A DNA stretch of 64,000 bases from Branchiostoma floridae (GCF_000003815.2 NC_049979.1:17054491-17118490), one strand, 5' to 3'; shown: positions 40,001 to 50,457, counted from the stretch's first letter. Numbers and translations: made by a program. Notes: generated by a model not told the origin, from the letters alone.

Positions 40001-43000
40001 CTAGAGAGAGACAGTAGTAAGAATGCCCCCTGGCAAGAGTTTTGTGAAGTGTATATAAACTACACTTAATAGAATTCAGGCACAAATGATAGAGAGCAAG
40101 TGGTACATGGAAATATAAAATTTTTAATCTATCAACAAAGAGACAAAAGAGGGAACTATATAATAACAACTGCACTCTGATATTTTATTTACAAAATATG
40201 CCCCATTATCAAATTTTTCATTGATACTTATGAATGATCAGTTTAAGGTGCCTCACCTCATCTAGGTCATAGTGGAATATCTGCTGTAGGAAGAGTGGTA
40301 GGCTAGTCAGCATGGTGTAGAACCCCCAGTTCTCACAGAAGTGTGCCACCAGGATAGCCCACACTGGGCCTGATGTCAGTACTTTCTTCCAGGGCAATGC
40401 ACCTTCCTGTAGGTGTGACAAACAAGGGAGAAAACTGATTAATTAAAATTGATTAAACTGATACATTTTATTTCTAACTGCCTCTCTAACGATCAGGAAA
40501 GAAAGGAGTTATTTGAAGAGGCATGCAAATTCCACAAAAATTTCCAAACGCTTACCGACGAAAACAAAACTATAACGCTGTTAACGTCACATAACCCACG
40601 CATCATAGAAAAAGTGGGACACTTCGTCTTCCACTGCTTCCAGAAAAGAAGTCAAACCCTAAATACGTAGATTGTAGCTCTCAGCAGTCCATACCATTGA
40701 TAGAATAGTCACTCGTTTACACTTGTCACCATTGTTATCTATACCAAAGTATTTCATTTTATACATGTTTATTATATTCTCTGTATGTTTCATGTTGCAA
40801 TTAGCCCTCGGGCAAGAACTTGCAAATAAACTTCTTATTAAAAACATTTTATCTACAATACATTTTCTCAACTTGGAGCATGAAGCTGCTTAGTTACACA
40901 CTGCAATTGAGGTTGCATCATATACTGCCAAATTTCAGCTTTTCTTCCTTCCACCATTCCTTCAAGATTGTCTGCACTATTTCCCCACCACACATTTTGC
41001 CATTGCTCAATGGCAAACCATATACTTGGTAAAAAGAACGCAATTTGAATCCACACAATTTGAATAGCATCCTATGAAGAAGGTTTGATGTTTATTTCAA
41101 CTGGTGGAATACCTCAAAAAATAGTGTGTCCCTTGGTTATCAATTCCAGCAAAAGAATAGGGCAGCATAAGATTCTGACAGTTTTTGTACATGGTAATGG
41201 TTAACCCTCTCAACACGTCATAAAATTTTTTCCTGTATACCATATACGACATATAATTTCAGTCTATACAGGTGTCAATTAGTACTTTTTGTGTATTATC
41301 ATTACAGCTGTTATGTAAGGAGTAGACTAGGAAAACTATATATTGCTGGAAAGCTCACAGAATGGCCTTTCCAAAACAAGCAAAATAAATATCATACCAT
41401 CAATCTGAGGACAACAATCGTCATGGAAACCACTCAAAAACACATTTGCAACACTCCCAAAAAAAGCTTCACAAAAGAAAACATTTGGCTAGGGACTGAG
41501 TATTTTGTGTCATTTATCATGAAACTATGTAGAAATACTCAATTATACATACACAATGCTGGTATGCTGTTAGAATGACCAAAAACTAAAAATCAAAGCA
41601 TGATTTCAAATAAGTTCAGTGTTGATAAACAAATGTTCACCCCAATAAACAGTTGTGCCCCCCTCCCCACACCTGTAGTTGTACTATTGAAATAATGAAT
41701 ATGCCTTGTGCTAAATGGCAAATTATTTTTCTGGATGTTCTCCACATATCAGGGAGTCAAATAAATCCTATTACTTATGACTTGGGTAGAGAAACAGGTA
41801 TCAGAGTATCTAAAATGTCAATTGAGACCAGTGACCTTTCTGACCTGACCTGGTCCTCCTCATGCCCAAGAAAAACAACAAGGAAGCATGCATGTAGAAC
41901 TCATTAGACACGGTGATATCAGCTCATTTGATCTCAACAAAAACAGCTGGGTGTTTGCCTTGCTGTCCCTCAAGGATTTCCCTGTCATCACTCCTGTAAG
42001 CCACCAACAAAATTATCCACCAAATTGTCTCCATTTCTGCTAAATTTACTAAATAAACCTGTAGAAAACTGAAGCCAAAACACACGCTGGAGGCCTCAGA
42101 AACAGGGCTCAAATGCTAGATCCCTTCTGGTTGGTCAAAGATACAAGCATCCTGATTGGCAGACTCTGCCAAATTTCCCATTTCACAGTAGTCAGTTTGA
42201 ATTTCCCGCCGGAATTAAACCTGAAGCCACGATCGTGGCTTCTCGCGTCCTATGGGAAAGCCACGATAGTGGCTTCTCGTGCTGAGAGGGTTAATGGAAG
42301 AGCAGGGTGTGACAAGATCTATTAGTCAGAACAACAGTAGCTTCTGCCACCATTTCATCCTCACCATTGTCTAATGCTTGTATTACTCCAAACCCTTTTT
42401 AAAACCAATTCTTCTTTCCATATAGGTACTAAATGTTCAACAGATGCACAGAAATATGAACCTGTGAGACCCTATCATGTCTTACCTTGGCCACTCCTCC
42501 CTCTATGGTGATAGTCTGTCTGATGTACTCCAGCTCTTGATAAGAAATAGTGGAGTGGGTAGCAGGAGAGTCTGTCACAATGAACCACCATCCAACAAAC
42601 CAAACCAAGCCCAGAGCACCTGAAGTCAAAAATAAACAATGAAAATATTCAAAACATAGAGAAACAGATTTAGGAAGTCATTTTTGCCATTTATTTCACC
42701 TTGATTCAGACTGGAATTTGATTTCTCCCACCTTTGTTAATTCTGGTTTGTAAAACCCTTTTTTTTAAATTTCTTGCATTGGATTAACCATCAGGTTAGA
42801 GTTAAAAGTAGCACAAACTTAAGACAACATGCAAGATTGCCTGAACTTGGAAGGGGCAGTAGCCAATTTGTCACACCTATCCAACCTGCAGCTGGAGACA
42901 ACAGGCTGAGGACCGAAGGCCAGCTCTGAAGATTCACTCCATCTTAAACCTGAAGTGTAGAGGTGATGGACATATCATGTCCCCATTAAACTTTTGTTTT

Positions 43001-45663
43001 ATTACTTCAAAGTTTGGCAGACATTTTGAGTAGGTGACTGCTCTGTAAATCTGCCGGGGACCAACTTTAACGTCCTAACCAATCAGCTGCGTCCATCCGA
43101 CAGATCCGTACACCTATCACCACCTGATATCACATTCAAGTTTGGGAATTCTTATCCAAGCTAGGAGAAAAAGTCCACTAAGCCAGTTGCTGTACGTAAG
43201 AAGTATATGTCATCTCCTCAGGCAATAGAACAGGTACCTGGGAATGTGAGATTATCAGCTGGTTGGTCCTTTTTCAGAATGGGCAACTGATAAAAAAAAC
43301 ATCATTGGGCCTTTGAAAAGTCTCTGCCTTTATCACACGATTACATACTACAAAAAGGTGCAAAGCCAGCTTACTCCTCCTGACCTTCCTCCGGAATGTG
43401 GCAGGAAGTATTTCTAGATGTATCATGAGGATCACCGGAAGTGTTAGGACAAAGCTGTGCCCTGAGGACATTACTGATCGATCTGGTTCAGGCTTTGCTT
43501 TAGAGCAAGGCAGGATCCACCTCACTGTACACACCAACAGCTGTACTCAGAGATAGTCAATACTACCAGAATCAGGTCAATCAGAGGATAGGTGAGGTGC
43601 ACAGGTATGAAGTTTCTGTCAAACCCCTTACTGACCGAAGACATAGAAGATAGAGGGCCAGCCAACATGTTCCGCTAACACACCGCAAATAGGCAGGCAC
43701 AGGAAAGTTCCCACATAAGACCCTGCAATGGTAAAAGAACAAGCACTAATTAACACTTTAAGAACCATAAACTACTATGCATATGATATGATATGATATG
43801 CATATGATGGTAAAATATTTCAGTGGTAAGAAAGGTTGTTCTGAAGCAAAGAAGGCCATTACCTGAGAAGGCTGCTGTAGCAAGCTGACTTCTTTCCAAG
43901 GGTGGGGCCCAGTTCTTCCATATGGCGTGGATGGATGGATATGTCACTCCCTGTATCAGGTACAGATATAAAATCAAACAAACTAAAACATAACCAAAAT
44001 GGAAAGACATGATGAAGAACATGTCCCAGAGATAAAATGTGGCTGTTTCAGGAGGCCAACAAACTTGTGCACAGATGCCCCCTAGTGATGCTCTCTGGAA
44101 CCACAAAACAACCAGCTTGTGTTACACCTGCTGAAAATTCCTTGCACAGATACAGATTTCAGGATATGTTTCAACGTTAGCCCAATGTCATTGATCCCTT
44201 GATGTTCTACCCACCTGAACCTTTCAAAAGATATGAAATAAGTCAAAACTAGTACCTAGTTGATGTTCTTCCCTAAAAGTATGTTACAACAGTTGAGGTT
44301 CTTCCCTAAAAGTAATTGTTACAACCATTGAGTTTCCTCCCAAATAAAGTATGCTATAATTGTGTGAAAAATCACCTCAAACAGTCCTTCCACTATCCTG
44401 ACACCCATGAGAGTGTAGGCACCCCCCTTGACTGCTAGGGGGGTGAAAAGTGTCAGCAGAGCTGTCATAGCTATCCCGCCTCCAAACAGCACCTTGCCAC
44501 CAAACTTTGTGGCCAGCCACCCCCCTGGGATCTGTGTGATGATGTAACCATAGAAGAATGATCCTAGCACCATTCCTGTAAATAACAAAAAATCTATTGT
44601 AGAGATCTGCAAAATGATACTAAAGCTCTGGCAATGAATCCATCAATTAAGAGTACAAAAGTGTTACAGAAAAATTGCCAAATACAATGTAAATCAGCCT
44701 GTCTCAGGCACATATACATGTAATTCTCACCTTGCATTTTTGAATCCCAGTGGAATTCTTGAATCTAGAATGGAAAAAAAATGTGACAGCAGTTAAATGT
44801 TGTCAATTACGATATTAAATAACTTTCAATTTGCTAAATTTCTATCCTTTACACACAGGACACATATGACTATATACAAAAAGAAAATCATTGATGCAAA
44901 AACATGAGAGCAAAGGGGTAAAGTATTCCTCCTCGATTAAGGTGAAGCATGGTGGCAAAACAACTTTCCTAGCCATGAAATTCATAGATACAGATAAACC
45001 TCCCGGTTATACTGACCTGGCACTAACAGTCTGACAGTTGTGAAGCCTGGATTTCTCTAGCCTGACTAAAACAGGCTCCTAGGGGCCTGCCAAACACTTA
45101 CAGGCTCCCAATTAATCCTCGCCAGTGAAAGGTTGTGAAAACACGGATTATGATTTCTTCAGCAGGGGTGAAATTTTGGTATGTGAGAATGTTTACTGAA
45201 AATGTCCAATGATAGGGAGCAGATGGAATTTCTTGATTCTAAACTGTTAGGATGGATATCAACCCTCAAGTGTCCTCCAGGAGGCTCTCAGTCCTTGAGC
45301 ATTAGACATGCCATATTTCAAAATGTTAAATTCAAATCAACTCACATTAGTAACAGTGCCATCCTCATGTTCCATAGACATGTTGCTGACCATAGCAACA
45401 ATAGCGACACTGAGGTTCACCCTCAACATGTACACATTGCAGAAGCCAAGGAAAGCCATGAATGCCACTATGTATCTCTTTGGTATCTTCCCAAACAGAC
45501 TGTGACTGATGGGGGGTCTCTCATTGCCATCAGGGTGGATGGCATGACTGGAGGCTGGCGTCTCCTGGAATATTTCCTTCATCTCCATTTCTTCTGGCGA
45601 GTCTTCAGTAGTATCAGGGGATTCAGTCAGGCTACTTTCAGGTTTATCGGCTGGCTCAGCCAT
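21949..45663 (-). CDS. SLC17A5: Sialin-like SLC17 organic anion transporter (whole gene, 12 coding exons)
   Basis: Twelve exons (listed separately) join in frame from an ATG at 45661-45663 to TAA at 21949-21951, giving 583 aa against 495 for human sialin. It is a major facilitator superfamily protein of the SLC17 family. Human sialin moves sialic acid out of lysosomes with protons and loads acidic amino acids into vesicles (family knowledge). Family marks seen are LRVNLSVA in helix 1, [15 protein letters not shown] in helix 2, WAPPLERS after helix 4 and NHLDIAP near helix 10. The Arg of LRVNLS and the His of PSIHAIW match human Arg39 and His183, two sites of sialic-acid-storage mutations. The N-terminus is long and acidic and has no obvious dileucine signal, and the C-terminus has an unusual acidic tail. 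Other SLC17 members (VGLUT, SLC17A1-4) fit helix 2 less well. Confidence 0.9.
22328..22596 (-). CDS. SLC17A5: SLC17 exon 11: helix 12 and acidic tail
   Basis: Encodes [20 protein letters not shown] then [17 protein letters not shown], matching sialin EWQTVFYIAAAINVFGAIF..A.GEVQ.WA. About 50 residues follow, rich in Asp and Glu with a run [13 protein letters not shown], and absent from human sialin. The acceptor is TCCCTGCAG. The exon end has a GTGAGG donor (after TTTGTTAA). If unspliced, translation stops three codons later as ..DFVK (TGA at 22324-22326). Confidence 0.9.
22755..25375 (-). mobile_element. 5'-truncated non-LTR retrotransposon (reverse transcriptase ORF, one frameshift)
   Basis: A 744-codon open stretch (25345 to 23111) encodes a non-LTR reverse transcriptase. 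Motifs are [29 protein letters not shown] (24632-24658, first catalytic Asp), [23 protein letters not shown] (24344-24355, catalytic Asp pair) and YTYLGIPF. Near the end the frame shifts at a run of six T (23153-23158). The other frame continues as CPFC...H...C, a zinc-finger-like C-terminal motif, to 22881. The endonuclease domain is missing (5' truncation at about 25.37 kb). The 3' end has a TTGTAC-GAG-GTACAA hairpin (22784-22798) and an AATAAA (22769-22774, - strand). It lies in SLC17 intron 10 in the same orientation as the gene. The superfamily was not resolved. Confidence 0.88.
25531..25623 (-). CDS. SLC17A5: SLC17 exon 10: helix 11
   Basis: Encodes [20 protein letters not shown] then [11 protein letters not shown], aligning with sialin [21 protein letters not shown]. 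The acceptor is GTTTTACAG and the donor CACAAG/GTCAGA; 93 nt, phase 0. Confidence 0.94.
27719..27864 (-). CDS. SLC17A5: SLC17 exon 9: helices 9 and 10
   Basis: Encodes (A)[33 protein letters not shown] and [25 protein letters not shown] is diagnostic of sialin-type SLC17. Two AGs are possible at the 5' side; only the upstream one (CACATTCAG) keeps the frame with exon 8. The donor is CCACAG/GTAAAG in phase 0. Confidence 0.92.
27865..39548 (-). other. Large SLC17 intron 8 (11.7 kb)
   Basis: No exon with SLC17 resemblance is missing here, because exons 8 and 9 join in frame. The stretch 29.48-30.06 kb, and less clearly 32.7-33.0 and 36.0-36.4 kb, look less AT-rich and contain homeodomain-type TAATTA/ATTAAT words, so they may be regulatory. 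The remainder shows nothing recognisable. Confidence 0.6.
29480..30060. promoter_or_regulatory. Candidate conserved non-coding block in intron 8 (not proven)
   Basis: It is higher in GC than the flanking intron. Homeodomain-type words include TTAATT (29699-29704) and TAATTA (30010-30015), with CATTGA- and GATCAAT-type words between. The ORFs reading across it on both strands (29385-29706) have no family match. No alignment was possible. Confidence 0.22.
39549..39681 (-). CDS. SLC17A5: SLC17 exon 8: helix 8 and loop
   Basis: Encodes [40 protein letters not shown] and FNCT plus one base. G.LS.LPYL..., GQ.AD.LR and V RK.F match sialin. The acceptor is TGCTGTAG and the donor GCACAG/GTGTGG. Confidence 0.93.
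40257..40406 (-). CDS. SLC17A5: SLC17 exon 7: helix 7
   Basis: Encodes [40 protein letters not shown] and [10 protein letters not shown], aligning with sialin PW..IL.S.PLWAI.VAHF..NW.FYTLLT.LP. The acceptor is ACCTACAG and the donor GATGAG/GTGAGG; 150 nt, phase 0 on both sides. Confidence 0.94.
40464..40845 (+). mobile_element. 5'-truncated non-LTR retrotransposon tail
   Basis: The + strand encodes [20 protein letters not shown], then [20 protein letters not shown] and [18 protein letters not shown], then a stop. This is the C-terminal end of a LINE ORF2 (the H..C of the terminal zinc-finger-like motif and the region after it). The 3' UTR ends with a GCCC-TC-GGGC hairpin (40804-40813) and AATAAA (40825-40830). 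The rest of the element is missing. It sits antisense in SLC17 intron 6, starting about 56 bp upstream of the exon 7 acceptor. Confidence 0.75.
41205..42290. mobile_element. Non-autonomous piggyBac-like element flanked by TTAA
   Basis: The ends read TTAA-CCCTCTCAACACG (41201-41217) and, inverted, TTAA-CCCTCTCAGCACG (42278-42294). This gives 13-bp terminal inverted repeats with one mismatch, immediately inside duplicated TTAA tetramers, the target of piggyBac-type transposons. Near the right end is a perfect 20-bp palindrome (42223-42242) and a second near-copy (42256-42276). Near the left end CCTGTATA and TATACAGG form a small inverted pair (41232-41271). No transposase ORF is recognisable in 1086 bp, so it is a non-autonomous copy. 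It lies in SLC17 intron 6. Confidence 0.72.
42486..42619 (-). CDS. SLC17A5: SLC17 exon 6: helix 6 and central cytosolic loop
   Basis: Encodes [20 protein letters not shown], then [20 protein letters not shown] and GVAK. D-S/T-P followed by H..IS..E.EYI is the usual SLC17 join to the central loop. The acceptor is GACTTCAG and the donor CCAAG/GTAAG in phase 0. Confidence 0.93.
43636..43722 (-). CDS. SLC17A5: SLC17 exon 5: helix 5 region
   Basis: Encodes (G)[20 protein letters not shown] followed by WPSIFYVFG, aligning with sialin SYAGAQLGTVISLPL...YVFYFFG. The acceptor is CATTGCAG and the donor CTTCG/GTCAGT; 87 nt keeps the frame. Confidence 0.92.
43776..43808 (+). repeat. Short (ATATG)n repeat
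   Basis: TATGC then ATATG x3 then ATATGCATATGAT, a short pentanucleotide repeat flanked by TATGCATATG, inside intron 4. Confidence 0.8.
43863..43950 (-). CDS. SLC17A5: SLC17 exon 4: PSIHAIW and WAPPLERS motifs
   Basis: Encodes [20 protein letters not shown] and [17 protein letters not shown] is a signature of SLC17 proteins. The His corresponds to sialin His183. The acceptor is TGATACAG and the donor CTCAG/GTAATG, leaving phase 1. Confidence 0.93.
44260..44362 (-). repeat. Three tandem copies of a ~34-bp unit in intron 3
   Basis: On the + strand, TTGATGTTCTTCCCTAAAAG, TTGAGGTTCTTCCCTAAAAG and TTGAGTTTCCTCCCAAATAA begin three consecutive units at 44260, 44293 and 44328. The array ends 14 bp from the exon 3 boundary. 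Confidence 0.7.
44376..44575 (-). CDS. SLC17A5: SLC17 exon 3: helices 2 and 3
   Basis: Encodes [34 protein letters not shown] and VRIVEGLFE. The Arg and the two Glu of RIVEGLFE align with a conserved charged stretch of sialin. The acceptor is TTATTTACAG and the donor GAG/GTGATT in phase 0. Confidence 0.93.
44731..44764 (-). CDS. SLC17A5: SLC17 exon 2 (34-nt micro-exon)
   Basis: Encodes [11 protein letters not shown] plus one base, matching the end of the luminal loop in sialin (Y/F-x-W-D...QG). The acceptor is CATTCTAG and the donor CAAG/GTGAGA. It is too short to show up as an ORF, but both phases fit the flanking exons exactly. Confidence 0.9.
45346..45663 (-). CDS. SLC17A5: SLC17 exon 1: cytosolic N-terminus and helix 1
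   Basis: Encodes 106 residues from [11 protein letters not shown]. About 60 residues are hydrophilic and rich in Glu, Pro and Ser, followed by helix 1 ([20 protein letters not shown]). An N-glycosylation-type NMS lies in the first luminal loop, as in sialin. The donor is ACTAAT/GTGAGT in phase 0. The frame stays open upstream of this ATG to an AG at about 45681, so translation could begin further upstream (see the exons at 53.5-60.1 kb). Confidence 0.88.
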
Positions 45664-47164
45664 CGGTATGAAGGCAGGGACTGCACACCTATCACAAGAA
45701 TGATTTAAACTTTAATCAATACATGTAGCAATTTACATTATAACTCAGAAGACCTGAACACATTGAGAAGTTCCACTGTGTGATACTACAATATCTTGTA
45801 ATAATGAGAAAACAGAGAGAACTTTCACTTGAAAGGAGACTGATCTCTTTGATCAGCTCATTTTAGAAGCTCTTACATCATTAATATTGTATTTTAAAAC
45901 CTCTTCCAAACACACTACATGTAGTACATGTACTACATAACTTCAACTCTCATAATACCACTTAGTACCATGATACCACCACATGAGAAAAATACATGAA
46001 TTCAAAAATATTTAAAGATATGTGCCAATGCACCATCAGTAATCCTGAGGTATATACACTTCAAAACAATCATAATGTTAAGATGGCCTCTATAACAACA
46101 TTTTCTTGATGTGGTGGTATTATGGCACCTGGTGGAATTATGAGAATCAATGTTTATACAGTCCTAAATCATTTTACCTTAGCGTACACAATAGTCAACA
46201 GTACCAATACTCACCTATGTCCCAAACTACAGAAATTGTCTCAGTATTACTATGTATCAGCTTGTTCACATGTGCAAACAAGGGTCAGTCATGTCCAATG
46301 AGGTTAGGACCAGCTGTGGCAATAGTGGTGAGGTATATCATACACAACTGTTCTGATGCTAATTTTGTCATCTTATCTTTGAAAACCACTTGTTAACAAC
46401 TAAAAAGTCATAGTCCAGGTTATTGTAATTCTTCTATCTTACACAGCCATAGAACTGTACATCACATTGTATGCAAACAAGCATCAAATAACAATCTGAA
46501 ATTGCTTCCTGACTTCAATGAAAAGATTCCACAATGCAAAACATAAGGTGTCAACAGATGTGACCAAAAGAGGCAAGAAGCCCTCCCATTCATATGTACA
46601 AAATGTAGTAACTGAAAGAACAAATAACCTACCCCTCTATAGGCAAGAACAGCTGCTACTGACAGCTTAATGCTTTTAGTTCTGCAAATACTCTCTTTAT
46701 CTCTCTGATGCAAATGGCATTACATATTGTGTTTATCTGTCAGTATAAGTCCAAGGCACCTAAGGTTTAGTTGACTGTACGTATTTTGTGATATTTATTG
46801 ATAGAGCTGTGATTGGTAATGCATACTATCAACATAACTACTAGTACATCTTTGACATCACCAGATCAATGGATCAATACCTGTCTTTCTGACTCATCCA
46901 AGGACTCTTCATGCAGTTTTAGATATACCAGATAGGAGGAGCTGGGAAGGCTGGCAGAAATTTACTAAGGATTCCACTCTATTGCAAAGTCAGTCTCCCA
47001 ACATGTGAAGCTATCTATAACAGTCAGAGCCTAATCTCTGCTTGGAGAGTATCTAAAACCTAGTTCTTATTGGCCAAACACCTTCTGGTTCTGGGTATGT
47101 GGCAACAAATTAGAAACAATTTTGAAGGATTGAATGTATCACCACTGCATTACTTTTCAGTTTT

Positions 47165-47306
47165 CCAAGCAAGAAAGCAAGCAAGCAAGCAACCAAGCAA
47201 CTAAGCAAGCAAGCAACCAACCAAGCAACCAACCAGACAACCAAGCAAGCAACCAAGCAAGCAACCAAGCAACCAAGCAACCAACCAATCAACCAACCAA
47301 CCAACT
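47165..47306 (+). repeat. (AAGC/AACC)n tetranucleotide repeat
   Basis: About 140 bp of AAGC and AACC units in mixed order. ORFs over it (Lys/Gln/Ala/Asn-rich or Leu/Val/Cys-rich) are artefacts of the repeat. Confidence 0.95.
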
Positions 47307-47460
47307 GATGAAACCATTTTCGTTCTCTACAGCATCCTGTCAACCATGACAGATTGTGAGATACTGCTACATGATTGTAACACCAAAATTGGCCCACTTT
47401 GCAGAATCTGGATTCTGTGAGGACGACATGCTTTTAAACCCTTGTCATGTTGAATTATTG

Positions 47461-47764
47461 TTATCACCTCCATGAAAATGGTATAGTTTTGCTGGGCATG
47501 TGTCTGTGCATGCATATGTGTCAATTGCTATATCTCCAGAAGGTTTCAAATGACTGCGGTGACATTTAGTGAGTAAGTACTCGAGACAAGTTGCTGTCCA
47601 ACAGGTGCTGTTGACCTGACAGTCATGGCTGATCTAAAGGTACTTCACCCATCTTTGGCCCTAGATATGCTGTGGTGATTTTTGGTGGTAGCACGTTCTT
47701 GAGATATAGTGCCAGACACACATGCCCAGCAAAATTATACCCCCAGTTTCATGGAGGTGATAAT
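47461..47764. mobile_element. Fold-back (inverted-repeat) element of about 304 bp
   Basis: The left end reads TTATCACCTCCATGAAAATG ... TTTTGCTGGGCATGTGTCTG (47461-47506). The reverse complement of 47713-47764 reads TTATCACCTCCATGAAACTG ... TTTTGCTGGGCATGTGTGTC. The similarity continues inwards (CTATATCTCCAGAAG against CTATATCTCAAGAAC). Arms of about 50-70 bp with substitutions and a small indel fit an old MITE or fold-back element. No target duplication was identified with confidence. Confidence 0.7.
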
Positions 47765-50455
47765 GCATACAAGTGTGTCACAATATTCCCCAACAACCTG
47801 TGCTTGGGGAGTACATGTACTTGTGGGCTCTGTTGCCCCTCAGGCCAAGCAAAAAGTTCAGGATATCATTACCATCTGTGGCCATGACATTGCTATGCCA
47901 TTCATCAAGGGGTGTGCTGTTGTGTTTCCAAACCCTTTAAATTCCCTGGTGTTTCTGGATATTTGTGGTCAGCAAAACTTAAAAACCTCTGTGGATGGAT
48001 TGTGATGTGCATAGATCTTGGGAAGACTAAAAATGTCAAACTCAATTTTGGACCCCCAAGCAGCTTGCTCTGGAACTGCAGAGGCATTTTTGTACAAGGA
48101 CTTTCCAATAGAATTACTGAACAAATGAACCACTGAAGTCCATGATATGTGACAGTCAGATATGTGAGACAGAGATGTAATACAATTAGGTGTTGATTAT
48201 TCAAATTAGGACTTAATATGCAAAATTGATGGGGAACATCTATGATTCAATTATTTTCTAGACCAGGACTTTAATGATGTGTACTTTGTTGTAGGTGGAA
48301 CATTTACAGGTGCATGTACCGATTCACGGTCTAGTTTGCATAGTTGATGTCAAAATGCCATAATTCCTTGGTGATAAATGAAGGGAATGTCATATTTGTG
48401 ACAGCTTTACATTAATCTTTTTAAAGGCGTACATCACCATGCATAGATTATGTAAATGTGATTGACAATTACTTGCATCATTCATTATGAAATGGAATTC
48501 TGCCAAAGGGGAAAAATTTTTCATACATACAACATATTCTAGTTCGGTAAAGAATACCATCTTTTATTAAAAATAGCTAATCATAGCCATATTTGCATAA
48601 TCTATAAAACTCTGAATAATTCATAGCAGTATGAAATCTCTGCATTCTTGTTGTTTATCTAGAAAAAAGTAGGCCAATTTTTGCTCTGTCACCATTACTA
48701 CATTAAAGTGATCCATTCTCTGTTTTTGTGCAAAGCAGGAAAGTGCTGGAATATTGCTCGTGCCTGCAGCTTCCTCTTAAATCATGGTTAGTACATTATG
48801 GGGTGAATTAGCACCACTGCAAGTTTTCCATTTCTAAAGCTAATGTGCCCTGTCCTTCCATCAGCCCCTGCCCCTCCCAAAGCACTCGCCAGTCATAAAT
48901 GTAACTAAAATGCATGGCTCCATAAAAATTTGGCTTCTTGTGGGTTTACCATCATCTGACTCATTCATGACTTAATCATAACCAAAGCAGATGATATGTG
49001 ATATAGAGGATACAGCATTCTCTGGTGGTAGACAGTCTCTCAAGCCAAAGGGAATTGAAATCAATTTCAAATCCATTTGGTGATAACACGAATATCATGA
49101 TCATCATTTATCATGACTGGAACATAATGCCTAGCTGTCTGTGTATAATCACATCCATTTATCGATTTGCCCAAACCTAGGATGCTGACCCATTCATGTG
49201 TATAAGCCTCCCTGACATGAAGCCATAACAGTTATTTATCAACTTTCTTTTTATATTGCTTCTGTCCTTGGTGCTGAACGAACAGTCAACCATTCAAGGC
49301 TTTTGATGAATTTTGTCAATTTGTGTGCAGTCTTCAGCAACTGAATCAAGCACACTGTATTATTTGGCTGCCAGGTTTGAAGCCATACAGACTGAGCTAC
49401 ATGTATAGTAAATGCCTTGGAAGACACATGATATGATCGAACTACAGGCGGGATGCCAAGTGCAAGGTGCCTATTCATTGATGCAAGGTGATGTTTTAAT
49501 GACAGAAGTAATAAATATTAATCAGAAAGCTTTGAGCAGTAGGTTCTAGAAAGATTCTTCAGGTCTGGGACCCAAGCATTAGAGCCATGCAGGTCCAATA
49601 TTGTCAAGTGCAAATTCTATCCACAGTTTGAAAATATATACATTTGTACACTGACACAATATCATTAAAATGCTTCCACAACTTAGTTGTTTCTACTTAC
49701 ATGTAAGTCTTATGGATTTGCATCTCAACTGCATATTTCTAGCACATTGATTTCTTTTTCCAGAAAATGCAAAGAAATACTTGCCATTAGCCAACTTAAC
49801 TTGTAAGAAGCCTTCTGATTGTCTATAAGGAGATTCCACATTTGGTTATTTTCTGTCACTGTCTTCTAGTGCCAGATGAGTTAGTCAGATCTAGCAACTT
49901 CTGGGAGAGATGCCAAAATCCACATTACCAAGACAGGAACTGCCAACGTTACAAAACCCTAGGACACCTGGTTTCAAAATGACGTGAAATGTTGGTAAAG
50001 ATAGAAGTGCTATATCAAATAATTCTTGCTGTCGCTGTGCCTAAATGATAAATCTATCAGGATTGTTGAAAGTCTTTTTTGCCAGGTGTCTACTTGAGTA
50101 TGGGGCCCAGGATAAAGGGTTCCCCTGCATGCATACAGGCATATGGATGCCATTACTGCTACAGAGGTTGAAGTTCAAACAACACGTCAGGAACAAAACA
50201 TCAAGAAATAATGTACCTCGTCATTATATATTGGAGGTGACAACTGGTTTCCTACCTTGGGTGTGGTCTTGAAACACTAATTCACAAACCAAAGATGTTT
50301 CTTATAGGTACAGTCCAAAACTAGATTATGTCTTGAACAATTGCCCTTGCGTACATGTAGTCCGGATTAATTCTATCATTTTCAGACATGATCCGAATAA
50401 AACCAAACCAAACCAAACAAGTTCTAGCTTTTATTCAGTTACTTTTCCACTAGCA

Positions 50456-50457
<2 letters not shown>

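Noticed and set aside
45202-45708. 168-codon + strand ORF
   Set aside because: It is the antisense shadow of the SLC17 N-terminal exon, whose - strand reading has clear family motifs and splice sites.
46881-46950. Possible - strand exon encoding LPSSYLVYLKLHEESLDESER before a CAG/GTATTG donor
   Set aside because: The frame is open but its entry phase does not fit the exon at 53453 or the SLC17 exon, and no other partner is visible.
47165-47306. Regularly spaced repeat resembling an array
   Set aside because: The units are 4 bp (AAGC/AACC) without spacers; it is a microsatellite, not a CRISPR array.
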